DNA of 11,834 nucleotides. It comes from Candidatus Nanopelagicales bacterium. Its GTDB lineage: Bacteria > Actinomycetota > Actinomycetes > S36-B12. The notes beneath the pieces were generated by a model. That model worked only from the letters and a program-made list of their open reading frames with translations. It was not told where the DNA came from and made no database searches. Each line of letters begins with the position of its first letter. Positions within the stretch are counted from its first letter, which is position 1. Position numbers and translations under genes: made by a program. The stretch is taken from NCBI GenBank assembly GCA_018399515.1, contig JAGYOB010000102.1:1-11834 (forward strand), read 5' to 3'. Positions 1 to 6,888 of this stretch are shown piece by piece.

Positions 1-561
1 GCCGTCAACCGATTCGGCGTCACACCCGACATCATCACGTGCGCCAAAGGAATGACCTCCGGCTACGCGCCGCTCGGAGCGATGATCGCCAGCGAGCGGC
101 TGTTCGAGCCCTTCAAGCACGGAACGAACACGTTCTTGCATGGCTATACCTGGGGTGGCCATCCCGTCGCCGCAGCCGTCGCATTGGCGAACCTGGACAT
201 CTTCGAGCGCGAGGGCATCAACGACCACGTCAAGAACAATGAAGGAGCGTTCCGACGCACCCTGGAGAAACTGCTCGATCTGCCCATCGTCGGCGATGTG
301 CGTGGTGCCGGCTTCTTCTATGGCATCGAACTGGTCAAGGACAAGCAGACCCGGGAGACCTTCAACGAAGAGGAGTCCGAGCGCCTCCTGCGGGGATTCT
401 TGTCCAAGGCACTGTTCGACAACGGCCTGTACTGTCGCGCCGACGATCGTGGTGATCCGGTGATCCAACTTGCTCCGCCACTCATCATCGACCAGTCGCA
501 CTTCGACGAGGTGGAACAGATCCTGCGCAATGTCCTCACCGAGGCGTCGAACATCCTGTGA
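1..561 (+). CDS. Class III PLP-dependent aminotransferase, C-terminal part (5' end outside window)
   Basis: The reading frame is open from base 1 to a TGA at 559-561, giving 186 visible residues; the N-terminal half or more lies upstream. The segment TCAKGMTSGYAPLGA near the left edge is the class III (omega/GABA-type) aminotransferase motif, and its Lys (visible residue 16) should form the Schiff base with pyridoxal phosphate. It is followed by a TFLHGYTWGGHPVAAAVAL segment and a C-terminal VRGAGFFYGIEL...PPLII stretch, both typical of omega-transaminases annotated as 'aspartate aminotransferase family'. Known chemistry of the family is transfer of a terminal amino group from a diamine, omega-amino acid or similar amine to pyruvate or 2-oxoglutarate. 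Its stop overlaps the start of the next gene, and a PuuB-like oxidase follows, so a polyamine or diamine substrate is my inference. Family assignment is secure; the substrate is not. Confidence 0.93.
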   Translation, partial: AVNRFGVTPDIITCAKGMTSGYAPLGAMIASERLFEPFKHGTNTFLHGYTWGGHPVAAAVALANLDIFEREGINDHVKNNEGAFRRTLEKLLDLPIVGDVRGAGFFYGIELVKDKQTRETFNEEESERLLRGFLSKALFDNGLYCRADDRGDPVIQLAPPLIIDQSHFDEVEQILRNVLTEASNIL

Positions 562-1223
562 TGCAGCCAATGGCGAGCACGACCCCTCGAACAACGATCA
601 AGCGAGCACCCGAGCGTGCGGTCGTCGATCGCGAAACCCTGTATGCCGTCCTCGATGCCGGACTTGTCGCCCACGTCGCGGTCGTCGAGGACAGCCAGCC
701 TTTCATCCTGCCGGTTGGCTATGCGCGCCTCGATGACCAGATCGTCATTCACGGGTCGAGTGCTTCGCGTCTGTTCCGGCGTCTCGGCGAGGGGCAACCC
801 ACCTGCGTGACAGTGACCCTGCTCGACGGATTGGTTCTGGCCCGCAGTTCGTTCGAATCGAGCATGAACTACCGCAGCGTGATGATCCTCGGCACGGCTC
901 GCCGTCTCGAGGGTGCACAGGAACTGACAGCACTGCGGGCGATCAGCGATCACCTGCTGCCCGGGCGGTGGGCCGATATTCGTCCCCCGGCACCCCAGGA
1001 ACTCAAGGCGACCATGACCCTGGGCCTTCCCCTGTCTGAATGCTCGGTCAAAGTCCGCATCGGCGGTCCGGAGGATCTTGAGGAGGACCTCGCCGATCCG
1101 GTGTATTCGCGAGTGTGGGCCGGCGTCGTTCCACTCATCGAATCCTTCGGCGCCCCCGAGCCCGATGAGCTCAGTCGCGAGACCGAGGTGCCCGACTACA
1201 TCGGCAGGTGGCGACGGGCATGA
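561..1223 (+). CDS. Pyridoxamine 5'-phosphate oxidase-like FMN-binding split-barrel protein
   Basis: The 220-residue product resembles the Pyridox_ox_2 / NimA-like flavoprotein family: an N-terminal helix (DRETLYAVLDAGLVAHVAVV), then strands with PFILPVGYARLDDQIVIHGS and a SFESSMNYRSVMILGTARRL segment typical of the flavin-binding split barrel. These proteins bind FMN (sometimes F420 or heme) and most have no established substrate. ATG at 561 overlaps the upstream TGA by one base (TGATG). GTG at 558 and ATG at 570 are also in frame, and no strong ribosome site separates them, so translation is probably coupled to the aminotransferase gene. The C terminus overlaps the next gene by four bases. 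Its fixed place between an aminotransferase and an amine oxidoreductase suggests an accessory role in the same amine pathway, perhaps handling pyridoxal phosphate, flavin or a reactive intermediate; this is inference. True vitamin B6 synthesis (PdxH) is unlikely given the different subfamily. Confidence 0.87.
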   Translation: MQPMASTTPRTTIKRAPERAVVDRETLYAVLDAGLVAHVAVVEDSQPFILPVGYARLDDQIVIHGSSASRLFRRLGEGQPTCVTVTLLDGLVLARSSFESSMNYRSVMILGTARRLEGAQELTALRAISDHLLPGRWADIRPPAPQELKATMTLGLPLSECSVKVRIGGPEDLEEDLADPVYSRVWAGVVPLIESFGAPEPDELSRETEVPDYIGRWRRA

Positions 1224-2587
1224 CCTCCCTGTGGGAGGCCACGCTGCCCGCACACCTGACCGAGCCGCTCGGGCAGCGGCTCGAGGCCGATACCCAGGCC
1301 GATGTCGCCATCGTCGGTGCCGGTTACACAGGTCTGTGGACGGCGTACTACCTGCAGCAGGCCGATCCGTCGCTGTCGATCGCGCTCATCGAAGCTGAGC
1401 ACGCTGGCTTCGGCGCCAGCGGTCGCAACGGTGGGTGGGCCTCGGCTCTGTTCCCCGCGTCCCTGACAGCGATCACGCGCCGATACAGCCGCGATCGAGC
1501 AATCGCCCAGCAGCACGCCATGCATGACACAGTCGATGAGATCCTGCGGGTCAGTCGCATCGAGGGTTGGGACATCCATGCCGCGAAAGGTGGAACGGTA
1601 GTTGCTGCCCGCACTCCGGTGCAGGTACAACGCGCGAAGGATGAGATCGACTCGTGGCGGTCATTTGGATTCGGTGAGTCCGACTACGCGTTCCTCGACG
1701 CCGACGCGGCGCGAGAACGAATCGGCGCGACCGATGTTCTCGGCGCGACCTACACCCCGCACTGCGCCGCTATCCATCCTGCGCGGCTGGTGCGTTCCCT
1801 AGCTGCGACGGTGGTAGCGCGCGGTGCCCGATTGTTCGAGAACTCACCGGTTCGGTCGCTAGAACCCGGCATCGTCACAACAGACCGTGGGAATCTGCGC
1901 GCACCGATCGTGGTGCGCGCGACCGAGGGGTACACCGCGTCGATCCCCGGATACCGGCGTTCCCTCGCTCCGGTCTACTCCCTGATGATCGCTACCGCAC
2001 CGCTGGATGCCGACACCTGGACAGGCATCGGGTTGAGTGAGCGCGAAACGTTCGCCGATCACCGCCATGTGATCATCTACGGCCAGCGCACCGCCGACGG
2101 GCGCCTAGCGTTCGGCGGACGAGGTGCGCCCTATCACTTCGGGTCGTCGATCGCCCCCGAGCACGACCGCGACAGCAGTGTCTTTGCCGACCTGTGGCGC
2201 ACCCTGATCGACCTGTTCCCCGCCGTCAGTGGAGCGTCGGTCACGCACGCCTGGGGTGGTCCGCTGGGCATTCCCCGTGACTGGTTCGCCTCCTGCGGCC
2301 TGGACCGAAGCACCGGGCTGGCCTGGTCGGGCGGCTATGTCGGAGACGGCGTGGGGACATCGCATCTGGGTGGGCGGACCCTGGCGGAACTGATCACCGA
2401 GCAGGACACATCGCGCACGCGACTGCCCTGGGTCAACCACACCTCGCCGCGATGGGAACCCGAGCCGTTGCGGTGGGCCGGGGTCAATGCCGGGCTGCGG
2501 GCGATGACCCGCGCTGATGAGGCCGAATCACGCACCGGCGCAGCCTCCCGCCGCGCCCGCTGGATGTCTCGCCTCCTCGGTGGGTAG
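1220..2587 (+). CDS. FAD-dependent amine oxidoreductase, DAO/PuuB-like
   Basis: The 455-residue product starts at ATG 1220, which overlaps the previous stop as ATGA; GTG 1208 is an in-frame alternative but would lengthen the overlap. An N-terminal Rossmann dinucleotide motif, VGAGYTGLWTAYYL (Gly33, Gly35, Gly38), is followed by an acidic residue after the second strand (IALIEAE, Glu58) and GFGASGRNGGW, the FAD-contacting segment characteristic of the D-amino-acid oxidase (DAO) superfamily. A second FAD segment near the C terminus contains GYVGDGVGTSHLGGRTLAELI. Length and motif order fit gamma-glutamylputrescine oxidase (PuuB)-like proteins, which oxidise an amine to an aldehyde or imine with release of reduced FAD. 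With the upstream aminotransferase it would give two ways to deaminate a diamine. The exact substrate (free putrescine, cadaverine, a glutamylated amine, or an amino acid such as sarcosine) cannot be read from the sequence. Confidence 0.9.
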   Translation: MTSLWEATLPAHLTEPLGQRLEADTQADVAIVGAGYTGLWTAYYLQQADPSLSIALIEAEHAGFGASGRNGGWASALFPASLTAITRRYSRDRAIAQQHAMHDTVDEILRVSRIEGWDIHAAKGGTVVAARTPVQVQRAKDEIDSWRSFGFGESDYAFLDADAARERIGATDVLGATYTPHCAAIHPARLVRSLAATVVARGARLFENSPVRSLEPGIVTTDRGNLRAPIVVRATEGYTASIPGYRRSLAPVYSLMIATAPLDADTWTGIGLSERETFADHRHVIIYGQRTADGRLAFGGRGAPYHFGSSIAPEHDRDSSVFADLWRTLIDLFPAVSGASVTHAWGGPLGIPRDWFASCGLDRSTGLAWSGGYVGDGVGTSHLGGRTLAELITEQDTSRTRLPWVNHTSPRWEPEPLRWAGVNAGLRAMTRADEAESRTGAASRRARWMSRLLGG

Positions 2588-2596
2588 CCGAGGTGG
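2572..2596. terminator. GC-rich hairpin in the convergent gap, probable bidirectional terminator
   Basis: CCTCGG (2575-2580) and CCGAGG (2588-2593) form a perfect 6-bp stem with a 7-base loop that contains the TAG stop of the FAD oxidoreductase. Beyond one T-T mismatch the stem gains two more G-C pairs (2572-2573 with 2595-2596). It lies between the stops of two convergent genes and is symmetric, so it could act on both transcripts. There is no U-run on either strand, which is common for actinobacterial terminators. Function is inferred. Confidence 0.5.
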
Positions 2597-2608
2597 GCAC
2601 AGCCATGT

Positions 2609-3784
2609 TCAGCGGAAAGCTGGGATACCCGTCAACGCCTGACCGATGACAAGGGTATGCATCTCATTCGTGCCCTCGTAGGTGAACACCGACTCGAGGT
2701 TGTTCATATGCCGGATGATCGGGTATTCCAAAGTGATGCCGTTGCCACCGAGGATGCTGCGAGACTCCCGAGCGATCGCTAGGGATTCGCGGGCGTTGTT
2801 CAGTTTTCCCACGCTGATCTGCTCGGTGGTGACCCGATGCTCATCTTTGAGTCGGCCCAGATGGATCGCCAGAAGCATGCCCTTGCCGAGCTCCACAGCC
2901 ATGTCAGCGAGTTTGCGCTGGGTCAGTTGATATCCCGCGATCGGCTTATCGAACTGCTCCCGGTCGATGGAATAGGAGATCGCCGTCTCCAGACAATCGC
3001 GGGCCGCACCCAAGGTGCCATAGGCGATTCCGAATCGCGCCTCGTTCAGGCACGACAGCGGGCCTTTGAGCCCCACGACGTCGGGCAGGACCGCGTCTGC
3101 GGGCAGTCGCACGTTGTCAAACACCAACTCCGCGGTCACCGAGGCACGCAGGGACATCTTCTTGTGAATCTCATTGGCCTGGAAGCCCGGGCTGTCAGTC
3201 GGAACGACGAAGCCACGGATGCCATCATCGGTTTGGGCCCACACGATCGCCACATCGGCGACGGTTCCATTGGTGATCCACATCTTCGAACCCTCGAGGA
3301 TCCAGTCGTCCCCGTCTCGCTTGGCCGCGGTACGCATCCCCGACGGGTTCGAACCGAAGTCGGCTTCGGTGAGTCCGAAGCAGCCGATCAACTCGCCCTT
3401 CGCCATGCCGGGAAGCCACTGCTGCTTCTGCTCTGGCGAACCGAAGGCATGGATCGCGTACATGGCAAGGGAACCCTGCACACTGACCAGGGAGCGAATT
3501 CCCGAGTCGCCCGCCTCGAGTTCCATCGCGGCGAGACCGTAGGACACCGCATTCGTGCCCGCGCATCCGTAGCCCTCCAGGTGCATGCCCAGCAGACCGA
3601 GGTCACCGAACTCGCGGGCCAATTCCCGGGCGGGAATCGTGCCCGCCTCGAACCAGTCGGCGATCTCGGGCTTGATCCGAGTCTCGACGAAGTCGCGCAC
3701 GACATCGCGAATCGCTCGCTCCTCCTCGGTCAGGAGGTGATCGATATCGAGTAGAGCCAGCGGAGCAACAGGCGCCTTCGGCAT
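2609..3784 (-). CDS. gcdH: Acyl-CoA dehydrogenase, glutaryl-CoA dehydrogenase type
   Basis: The 391-residue flavoprotein has the full acyl-CoA dehydrogenase fold, ending in RHMNNLESVFTYEGTNEMHTLV-type sequence. Glu370 in TYEGTNEMH is the catalytic base position of glutaryl-CoA dehydrogenase (GCDH). The substrate-pocket signature E-x-x-D-S-G-I-R-S-x-x-S (Glu90, Arg97, Ser101) matches the residues that hold the distal carboxylate of glutaryl-CoA, and GYGCAG, GELIGCFGLTE and LGGNGI also match GCDH closely. The known reaction is oxidation and decarboxylation of glutaryl-CoA to crotonyl-CoA and CO2, passing electrons to ETF. I chose ATG 3784 over an upstream in-frame ATG at 3847 because GAGGGAAAGG sits 9 bases before it and homology begins there. 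It lies 87 bases after a family III CoA-transferase gene on the same strand, matching the glutarate activation pairing seen elsewhere. A relative acting on another dicarboxylyl-CoA remains possible. Confidence 0.88.
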   Translation of the reverse strand: MPKAPVAPLALLDIDHLLTEEERAIRDVVRDFVETRIKPEIADWFEAGTIPARELAREFGDLGLLGMHLEGYGCAGTNAVSYGLAAMELEAGDSGIRSLVSVQGSLAMYAIHAFGSPEQKQQWLPGMAKGELIGCFGLTEADFGSNPSGMRTAAKRDGDDWILEGSKMWITNGTVADVAIVWAQTDDGIRGFVVPTDSPGFQANEIHKKMSLRASVTAELVFDNVRLPADAVLPDVVGLKGPLSCLNEARFGIAYGTLGAARDCLETAISYSIDREQFDKPIAGYQLTQRKLADMAVELGKGMLLAIHLGRLKDEHRVTTEQISVGKLNNARESLAIARESRSILGGNGITLEYPIIRHMNNLESVFTYEGTNEMHTLVIGQALTGIPAFR

Positions 3785-3871
3785 GGAGACGGACCTTTCC
3801 CTCGAGTGTCCTTCCAGGGTATCCCCTCGGGGCAGATGCCACCCCATCAGTCGGGCTGCGGTGAGGGCGCG
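3785..3871 (-). other. 87-base gap between CoA-transferase and gcdH-like genes
   Basis: This is the longest gap in the window. It holds the gcdH ribosome site, a GC palindrome CCCCGAGGGG (3823-3832) inside an imperfect hairpin, and no convincing -35/-10 pair that I can see. It is open in frame with both neighbours. The hairpin could be a weak processing or attenuation site, but there is no U-run. Confidence 0.3.
3794..3803 (-). promoter_or_regulatory. Ribosome binding site of the gcdH-like gene
   Basis: On the minus strand GAGGGAAAGG lies 9 bases upstream of ATG 3784. This purine-rich Shine-Dalgarno-like block decides the start: the longer in-frame ATG at 3847 has no comparable site and would add 21 residues with no counterpart in the family. 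Confidence 0.6.
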
Positions 3872-4972
3872 CTAATCGGCCGGCAGATCCGGTGGCGCGC
3901 TGCGGTAGGACGCGGGAGTCGCGGAGAAATCGATCGGGTGGGCGATCCCTGGTACACCGCCGGCCTGCACCACCGGTGCCAACCCCAGCCGCTGGGCGAG
4001 GTCGATCGCCTGAGCGATGTCGTTGATAGGGCCGCAGGGAACACCGACCGCATGCAGCCTGTCCTGCCAGTGATCGGCACCGGCACGCAACAGTTGGTGC
4101 TCGAGGATCCCGGTCAGATCATCACGATGGGATACTCGCGCAGGGTTGGTCGCGAAGCGCTCGTCGGTGCACAGTTCGCCGATCCCCAGCACCTCGACCA
4201 GGGCCGCGAACTGACGGTCATTGCCCACGGCGAGCACGATCGGACGATCCGCGGTGCGATACACCGCGTAGGGCGTGATCGACGGGTGCTCATTACCCAT
4301 GATCTGCGGCACGACGCCGGCACCCACGACCGACGACGCCTGATTGACCAGGGCGGACAAAAGTGACGTGAGCAAACTCACCTCGACGTGCTGCCCCTCG
4401 CCCGTGGCATCCCGATGACGCAGAGCGGCAAGGATGCCGACCGTGGCATGCAGGCCGGTGATGACATCGACAACCGCGACTCCCGCTTTCGTCGGCTCAC
4501 CCGGGCCAGGGCCGGTGATGCTCATCAGCCCACCCATGGCCTGGACGAGCAGGTCGTAGCCGGGCAGATCAGCGCCGCGATCGGAACCGAATCCGGTGAT
4601 CGAGCAGTAGACCAACGAGGGGAACGCCGCATGAACATCCGCATAGCCCAACCCGAGTCGGTCCAGCGCCCCGGGTTTGAAGTTCTCGACAAGAACGTCA
4701 GCCCTGCCGATGATCGATCTCACCTCGGCTCGCCCCTCGTCACTGGTCAGATCGATCGCGCGCGAGGACTTATTGCGGTTGACCGCCTGAAAATAGGTGC
4801 TCTGCCCGTTATCGGCATAGGGCGGGCCCCATGCGCGAGTGTCGTCACCTATCCCCGGTCGCTCGATCTTGATGACCTCCGCACCCAGATCGGCGAGCAT
4901 CATGGTGGCGTACGGCCCAGCCAGAACCCGGGAGAGATCAGCGACGACGACACCGGCCAGGGGTCCGGTCAC
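3872..4972 (-). CDS. Family III CoA-transferase (CaiB/BaiF), likely succinyl-CoA:glutarate type
   Basis: The 366-residue product begins LAGVVVADLSRVLAGPYATM and continues with DLGAEVIKIERPGIGDDTRAWGPP, the family III signature; the GDDTR-WGPP form resembles SUGCT (succinyl-CoA:glutarate CoA-transferase). Asp169 in GVAVVDVITG falls at the same number as the catalytic Asp of formyl-CoA transferase, which forms the acyl-aspartyl anhydride. Other family segments are ENFKPG, VYCSITGFG and GYDLLVQAMGGLMSITG. The GTG start overlaps the stop of the upstream prpE-like gene as GTGA, so translation is probably coupled. The next gene downstream encodes a glutaryl-CoA dehydrogenase-like enzyme, which supports glutarate as acceptor. 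The protein ends at YRSAPPDLPAD, before the PPxLGEHT-type C-terminal helix most relatives have, so it is about 20-40 residues short; activity is likely but this is odd. Other dicarboxylate acceptors are possible. Confidence 0.88.
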   Translation of the reverse strand: MTGPLAGVVVADLSRVLAGPYATMMLADLGAEVIKIERPGIGDDTRAWGPPYADNGQSTYFQAVNRNKSSRAIDLTSDEGRAEVRSIIGRADVLVENFKPGALDRLGLGYADVHAAFPSLVYCSITGFGSDRGADLPGYDLLVQAMGGLMSITGPGPGEPTKAGVAVVDVITGLHATVGILAALRHRDATGEGQHVEVSLLTSLLSALVNQASSVVGAGVVPQIMGNEHPSITPYAVYRTADRPIVLAVGNDRQFAALVEVLGIGELCTDERFATNPARVSHRDDLTGILEHQLLRAGADHWQDRLHAVGVPCGPINDIAQAIDLAQRLGLAPVVQAGGVPGIAHPIDFSATPASYRSAPPDLPAD

Positions 4973-6852
4973 GGCGATGCTCGCAGCATCGGTGCGAGCG
5001 CTTCGAGGACTGCGGGATCCTCGATCGTCGACGGAGGCGGCTCATCTCGCCCGTCGGCGATCGACCGCATGGTTTTGCGCAGGATCTTGCCCGAGCGAGT
5101 CTTGGGCAGCGCCGGCACTGTGACGACATCCTTCAACGATGCGATGGCTCCGATACGTTCACGCACGGCAGCCTTGATCTGCGCATGGATGGTGTCATCA
5201 GCCATGTCGATTCCGGCTTTGCAGACGATGAAGGCGCGCGGTAACTGCCCCTTGAGCGGATCGTGAACTCCGATGACCGCGCATTCGGCCACGGCCGGAT
5301 GCGCGGCGACGACAGCCTCGATCGAACCGGTCGACAACCGGTGTCCGGCGACATTGATCACGTCGTCGGTGCGACCCATGACGAACAGGTACCCATCCTC
5401 GTCGCGGAATCCCCCGTCACCTGTGGTGTAGCAGCCCGGAAACATCGACAGGTACGAGGCGACATACCGCTCATCATCACCCCACAGGGTGGGTAGCGTT
5501 CCCGGAGGCAGCGGTAGGTCGATGACGATGGCGCCATCGACGCCGGCGGGCACATCGGATCCCGAATCATCGACGACACGAACGGCGAACCCGGGGACAG
5601 CGACCGTTGGCGACCCCGGCTTTATCGGCATCGGATCCAATCCCCGGAGGTTCGCCGCTATCGGCCAGCCTGTCTCAGTCTGCCACCAATTATCGATCAC
5701 CGGGACACCGAGCATCTGCGTCGCCCACTCATAGGTATCCGGATCGAGTCTCTCCCCGGCAAAGAACAGGGCGTCAAGCGACGATACGTCGTAATCAGCC
5801 AGCAGCGTTCCTTCGGGATCCTCCTTCTTGATCGCACGGATCGCCGTGGGTGCGGTGAACAATCCCTTCACCCGGTGCTCGCTGATGACGCGCCAGAACG
5901 CGCCAGCGTCGGGTGTGCCGACGGGCTTGCCCTCGAACATCACCGTGGTCGCGCCCACGATCAACGGCGCGTACACGATGTAGGAGTGCCCAACGACCCA
6001 GCCGACATCCGAGGCAGCCCACCAGACATCACCGGGACCGATGTCGTACACATTGCGCATCGACCACGACAGCGCGACCGCATGACCCCCGCTATCGCGC
6101 ACGATTCCCTTGGGGCGCCCGGTCGTTCCTGATGTGTAGAGGATGTAGAGCGGGTCGGTGGCGCGCACGGTGACCGGATCAGCCGGTTGCGCCGTCGACA
6201 GCGCCTCCTGCCAGTCGACATCATGGTCCCCCATCTGCGCTCGCACCTGCGGGCGCTGAAGGACGATTGTCGACACCGGCTCATGCGTCGAAATCCGAAT
6301 CGCTTCATCAACCATGGGTTTGTACTCGATGATGCGACGACCCTCGATGCCGCACGAGGCCGTGACCACGACCTGAGGCAACGCATCATCGATGCGTGCT
6401 GCGAGCTCCTCTGGAGCGAATCCCCCGAACACCACCGAGTGCACCGCGCCGATGCGTGCGCACGCAAGCATCGCGATCAACGCCTCGGGCACCATCGACA
6501 GATAGATGATGACGCGATCGCCCTTTGCCACTCCCTGCACCTGAAGAACTCCGGCGAAAAGTGCGACCTCATTCTGAAGTTCCGCATAGGTATACCGGGT
6601 GACCTCGTTGGTCACCGCACTATCGTGGATGAGTGCGACGCGATCACCGTGGCCTGCATCGACATGTCGGTCAAGAGCATTCACACTCGTATTGAGTTCA
6701 CCGTCAGCGAACCACCGGTAGAACGGGGGGCGAGAGTCGTCGACAATCACCACCGGTGCAGTAACCCAATCGATCAGATTCGCTGCCTCACCCCAGAATG
6801 CGCGTGGATCGGAGATGCTGCGCCGATACACCTCGTCGTAGATCGTCCCCAT
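4969..6852 (-). CDS. prpE: Propionyl-CoA synthetase-like acyl-CoA ligase (PrpE/ACSS3 type)
   Basis: The 627-residue product has the length and layout of PrpE (E. coli PrpE is about 628). The adenylation P-loop is TSGTTGRPKG (240-249) followed by IVRDSGGHAVAL, where PrpE-type enzymes carry an RD-GG segment and acetyl-CoA synthetases carry LHTTGG. NWWQTETGWPI (388-398) is the PrpE variant of the Acs WWQTETG motif. TGD (477-479) and GRTDDVINVAGHRLS (493-507) are the ATP-binding and hinge regions, and Lys589 in TRSGKILRKT is the catalytic, usually acetylation-controlled lysine. The known reaction is propionate (or other short acid) + ATP + CoA to acyl-CoA + AMP + PPi in the cytoplasm. ATG 6852 aligns with PrpE N termini, but no clear Shine-Dalgarno precedes it. 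It follows rlmN by 36 bases and overlaps the CoA-transferase gene by 4. Acetate or another short acyl substrate is possible. Confidence 0.92.
   Translation of the reverse strand: MGTIYDEVYRRSISDPRAFWGEAANLIDWVTAPVVIVDDSRPPFYRWFADGELNTSVNALDRHVDAGHGDRVALIHDSAVTNEVTRYTYAELQNEVALFAGVLQVQGVAKGDRVIIYLSMVPEALIAMLACARIGAVHSVVFGGFAPEELAARIDDALPQVVVTASCGIEGRRIIEYKPMVDEAIRISTHEPVSTIVLQRPQVRAQMGDHDVDWQEALSTAQPADPVTVRATDPLYILYTSGTTGRPKGIVRDSGGHAVALSWSMRNVYDIGPGDVWWAASDVGWVVGHSYIVYAPLIVGATTVMFEGKPVGTPDAGAFWRVISEHRVKGLFTAPTAIRAIKKEDPEGTLLADYDVSSLDALFFAGERLDPDTYEWATQMLGVPVIDNWWQTETGWPIAANLRGLDPMPIKPGSPTVAVPGFAVRVVDDSGSDVPAGVDGAIVIDLPLPPGTLPTLWGDDERYVASYLSMFPGCYTTGDGGFRDEDGYLFVMGRTDDVINVAGHRLSTGSIEAVVAAHPAVAECAVIGVHDPLKGQLPRAFIVCKAGIDMADDTIHAQIKAAVRERIGAIASLKDVVTVPALPKTRSGKILRKTMRSIADGRDEPPPSTIEDPAVLEALAPMLRASP
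4975..4991 (-). other. Perfect inverted repeat just upstream of the CoA-transferase start
   Basis: On the minus strand CGATGCT-GCG-AGCATCG is a 7-bp perfect stem with a 3-base loop. It lies in the last codons of the prpE-like gene and ends two bases before the GTG start of the CoA-transferase gene. It covers the place where a ribosome binding site would be, and no AGGAGG-like sequence is visible there. It may hide the start until ribosomes finishing the upstream gene open it. Only the repeat is seen; the role is inferred. Confidence 0.4.
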
Positions 6853-6888
6853 GCCAGGCGACGCTAGCGCATCGGAAACGACCCGCGG

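Noticed and set aside
318..1253. 311-codon minus-strand open frame across the aminotransferase and FMN protein genes
   Set aside because: It runs opposite two genes with clear family motifs and tight start/stop overlaps, and has no motif of its own.
2837..3754. Long open frame (305 codons) on the + strand opposite the gcdH-like gene
   Set aside because: It mirrors a strongly conserved coding sequence on the minus strand, has no recognisable domain and no ribosome site; long antisense frames are expected at high GC.
3785..3847. Earlier start (ATG 3847) for the gcdH-like gene
   Set aside because: The extra 21 residues (MGWHLPRGD...) match nothing in the family, and a good ribosome site precedes ATG 3784.
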